This document shows, piece after piece, positions 63,619 through 64,000 of a DNA stretch of 64,000 bases. This stretch comes from Sulfomarinibacter sp963741385 (GTDB taxonomy: Bacteria > Acidobacteriota > Thermoanaerobaculia > Thermoanaerobaculales > Sulfomarinibacteraceae), in assembly GCA_963741385.1 (NCBI GenBank), contig CAVUHO010000003.1, forward strand, positions 186,001-250,000, in the 5' to 3' direction. The notes under the pieces were generated by a model, which worked only from the letters and a program-made list of their open reading frames with translations, searched no databases and was not told the DNA's origin. A program made the position numbers and the translations under genes. The number at the start of each line of letters is the position of its first letter. Position 1 is the first letter of the stretch.

Positions 63619-64000
63619 AGGCCGAAGTGCCACATCTCCTCCTCCTCGAGGATCCGGTCGAGCTCGAGTGCGGCGCCTCCCTCGACCAGGTGACGGTTGC
63701 CTATCGCACCTGGGGGCGGCTGTCGCCGGCCGGTGACAACGCGGTCGTGATCTGCCACGCCCTCACCGGTTCGGCCGATGCCGACCTGTGGTGGGGCGAC
63801 CTGATCGGACCGGGGAGGGCCCTCGATCCGGAGCGGGACTTCATCGTCTGTTCGAACGTCCTCGGCAGCTGTTACGGCACCACCGGTCCGACTTCGCCGC
63901 GGGGTCGAGGCGACGCGACATGGGGGCCGGACTTTCCTCCGATCACGGTGGCGACATGGTCACGGTGCAGCGGCTGTTGCTCGATGCAGCTCGGGGTGCA
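63600..64000 (+). CDS. metX: homoserine O-acetyltransferase, 3' end missing, frame breaks
   Basis: Starts at ATG 63600 after GGAGG. The MetX N-terminus is clear: VTVAYRTWGRLSPAGDNAVV, CHALTGSAD, WWGDLIGPGRALDP, FIVCSNVLGSCYGTTGP. It acetylates homoserine for MetY. Near 63951 one base seems missing: the expected DMVTVQRLLLDA continues in another frame. A further extra base near 63985 follows. The catalytic Ser region lies beyond the window. Confidence 0.85.
   Translation, partial: MCTHRLKAEVPHLLLLEDPVELECGASLDQVTVAYRTWGRLSPAGDNAVVICHALTGSADADLWWGDLIGPGRALDPERDFIVCSNVLGSCYGTTGPTSPRGRGDATWGPDFPPITVATWSRCSGCCSMQLGV

Overview
The window is GC-rich bacterial chromosomal DNA. Outer-membrane and periplasmic proteins (TolC-type channel, RND adaptor, beta-barrels, DsbA) show a diderm cell. 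The gene mix (CHAT/subtilase operon, bufferin cluster, stacked metal resistance, palindromic GC-rich repeats) suggests an environmental Acidobacteriota-like organism. That placement is an inference; there is no rRNA or other marker in the window.

Layout. 1-2813: end of a thiolase and two alpha/beta hydrolases. 2826-3395: palindromic repeat and a 12-copy tandem array. 3520-4841: membrane diguanylate cyclase and a small membrane protein. 5084-11074: four overlapping genes for an ECF sigma factor, a zinc-binding anti-sigma-like protein, a TPR-CHAT protease-like protein and a secreted subtilase. 11089-15892: metal exporters MntP and DmeF, an MFS-acyltransferase fusion, and two related envelope proteins. 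16118-21880: PspC-like protein and two arsenic loci (ArsR, permease, thioredoxin-like protein, ArsF, ArsG; then ACR3, ArsR, ArsC). 22441-28112: c-type haem lipoprotein, zinc uptake genes without an ATPase gene, and an SmtB-type regulator. 28222-31058: bufferin RiPP cluster (DoxX, Cys-rich precursor, MNIO enzyme, DUF2063 partner). 31118-35648: very large CPBP-protease-like membrane protein and companions. 35764-46577: copper/silver export set (Cys-rich protein, TolC-like channel, CusB, CusA, CopA, Met-rich protein). 46605-51243: six coupled minus-strand genes for a possible periplasmic thiol-redox system. 51335-57660: STAS remnant, VapBC-like pair, racemase, OpgB-like transferase, and a RAYT element split by a 780-bp insert. 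57660-61940: decayed ArnT-like gene, low-GC kinase and methyltransferase, DUF302 protein, half-decayed toxin-antitoxin locus. 61981-64000: methionine attenuator, metY and metX (cut by the window end).

Most of 11-46 kb is metal homeostasis: efflux (MntP, DmeF, ArsG, ACR3, Cus, CopA), import (ZnuA/ZnuB), sequestration (bufferin, Cys/Met-rich proteins) and sensing (three ArsR/SmtB regulators). The two arsenic loci have well-formed promoters with inverted-repeat operators.

Several promoters place the -10 hexamer 12-13 nt before the start codon, so leaderless transcripts are likely. Several genes carry single-base frame breaks (TolC-like, ArnT-like, metX). Whether these are mutations or sequence errors cannot be settled from the sequence alone.
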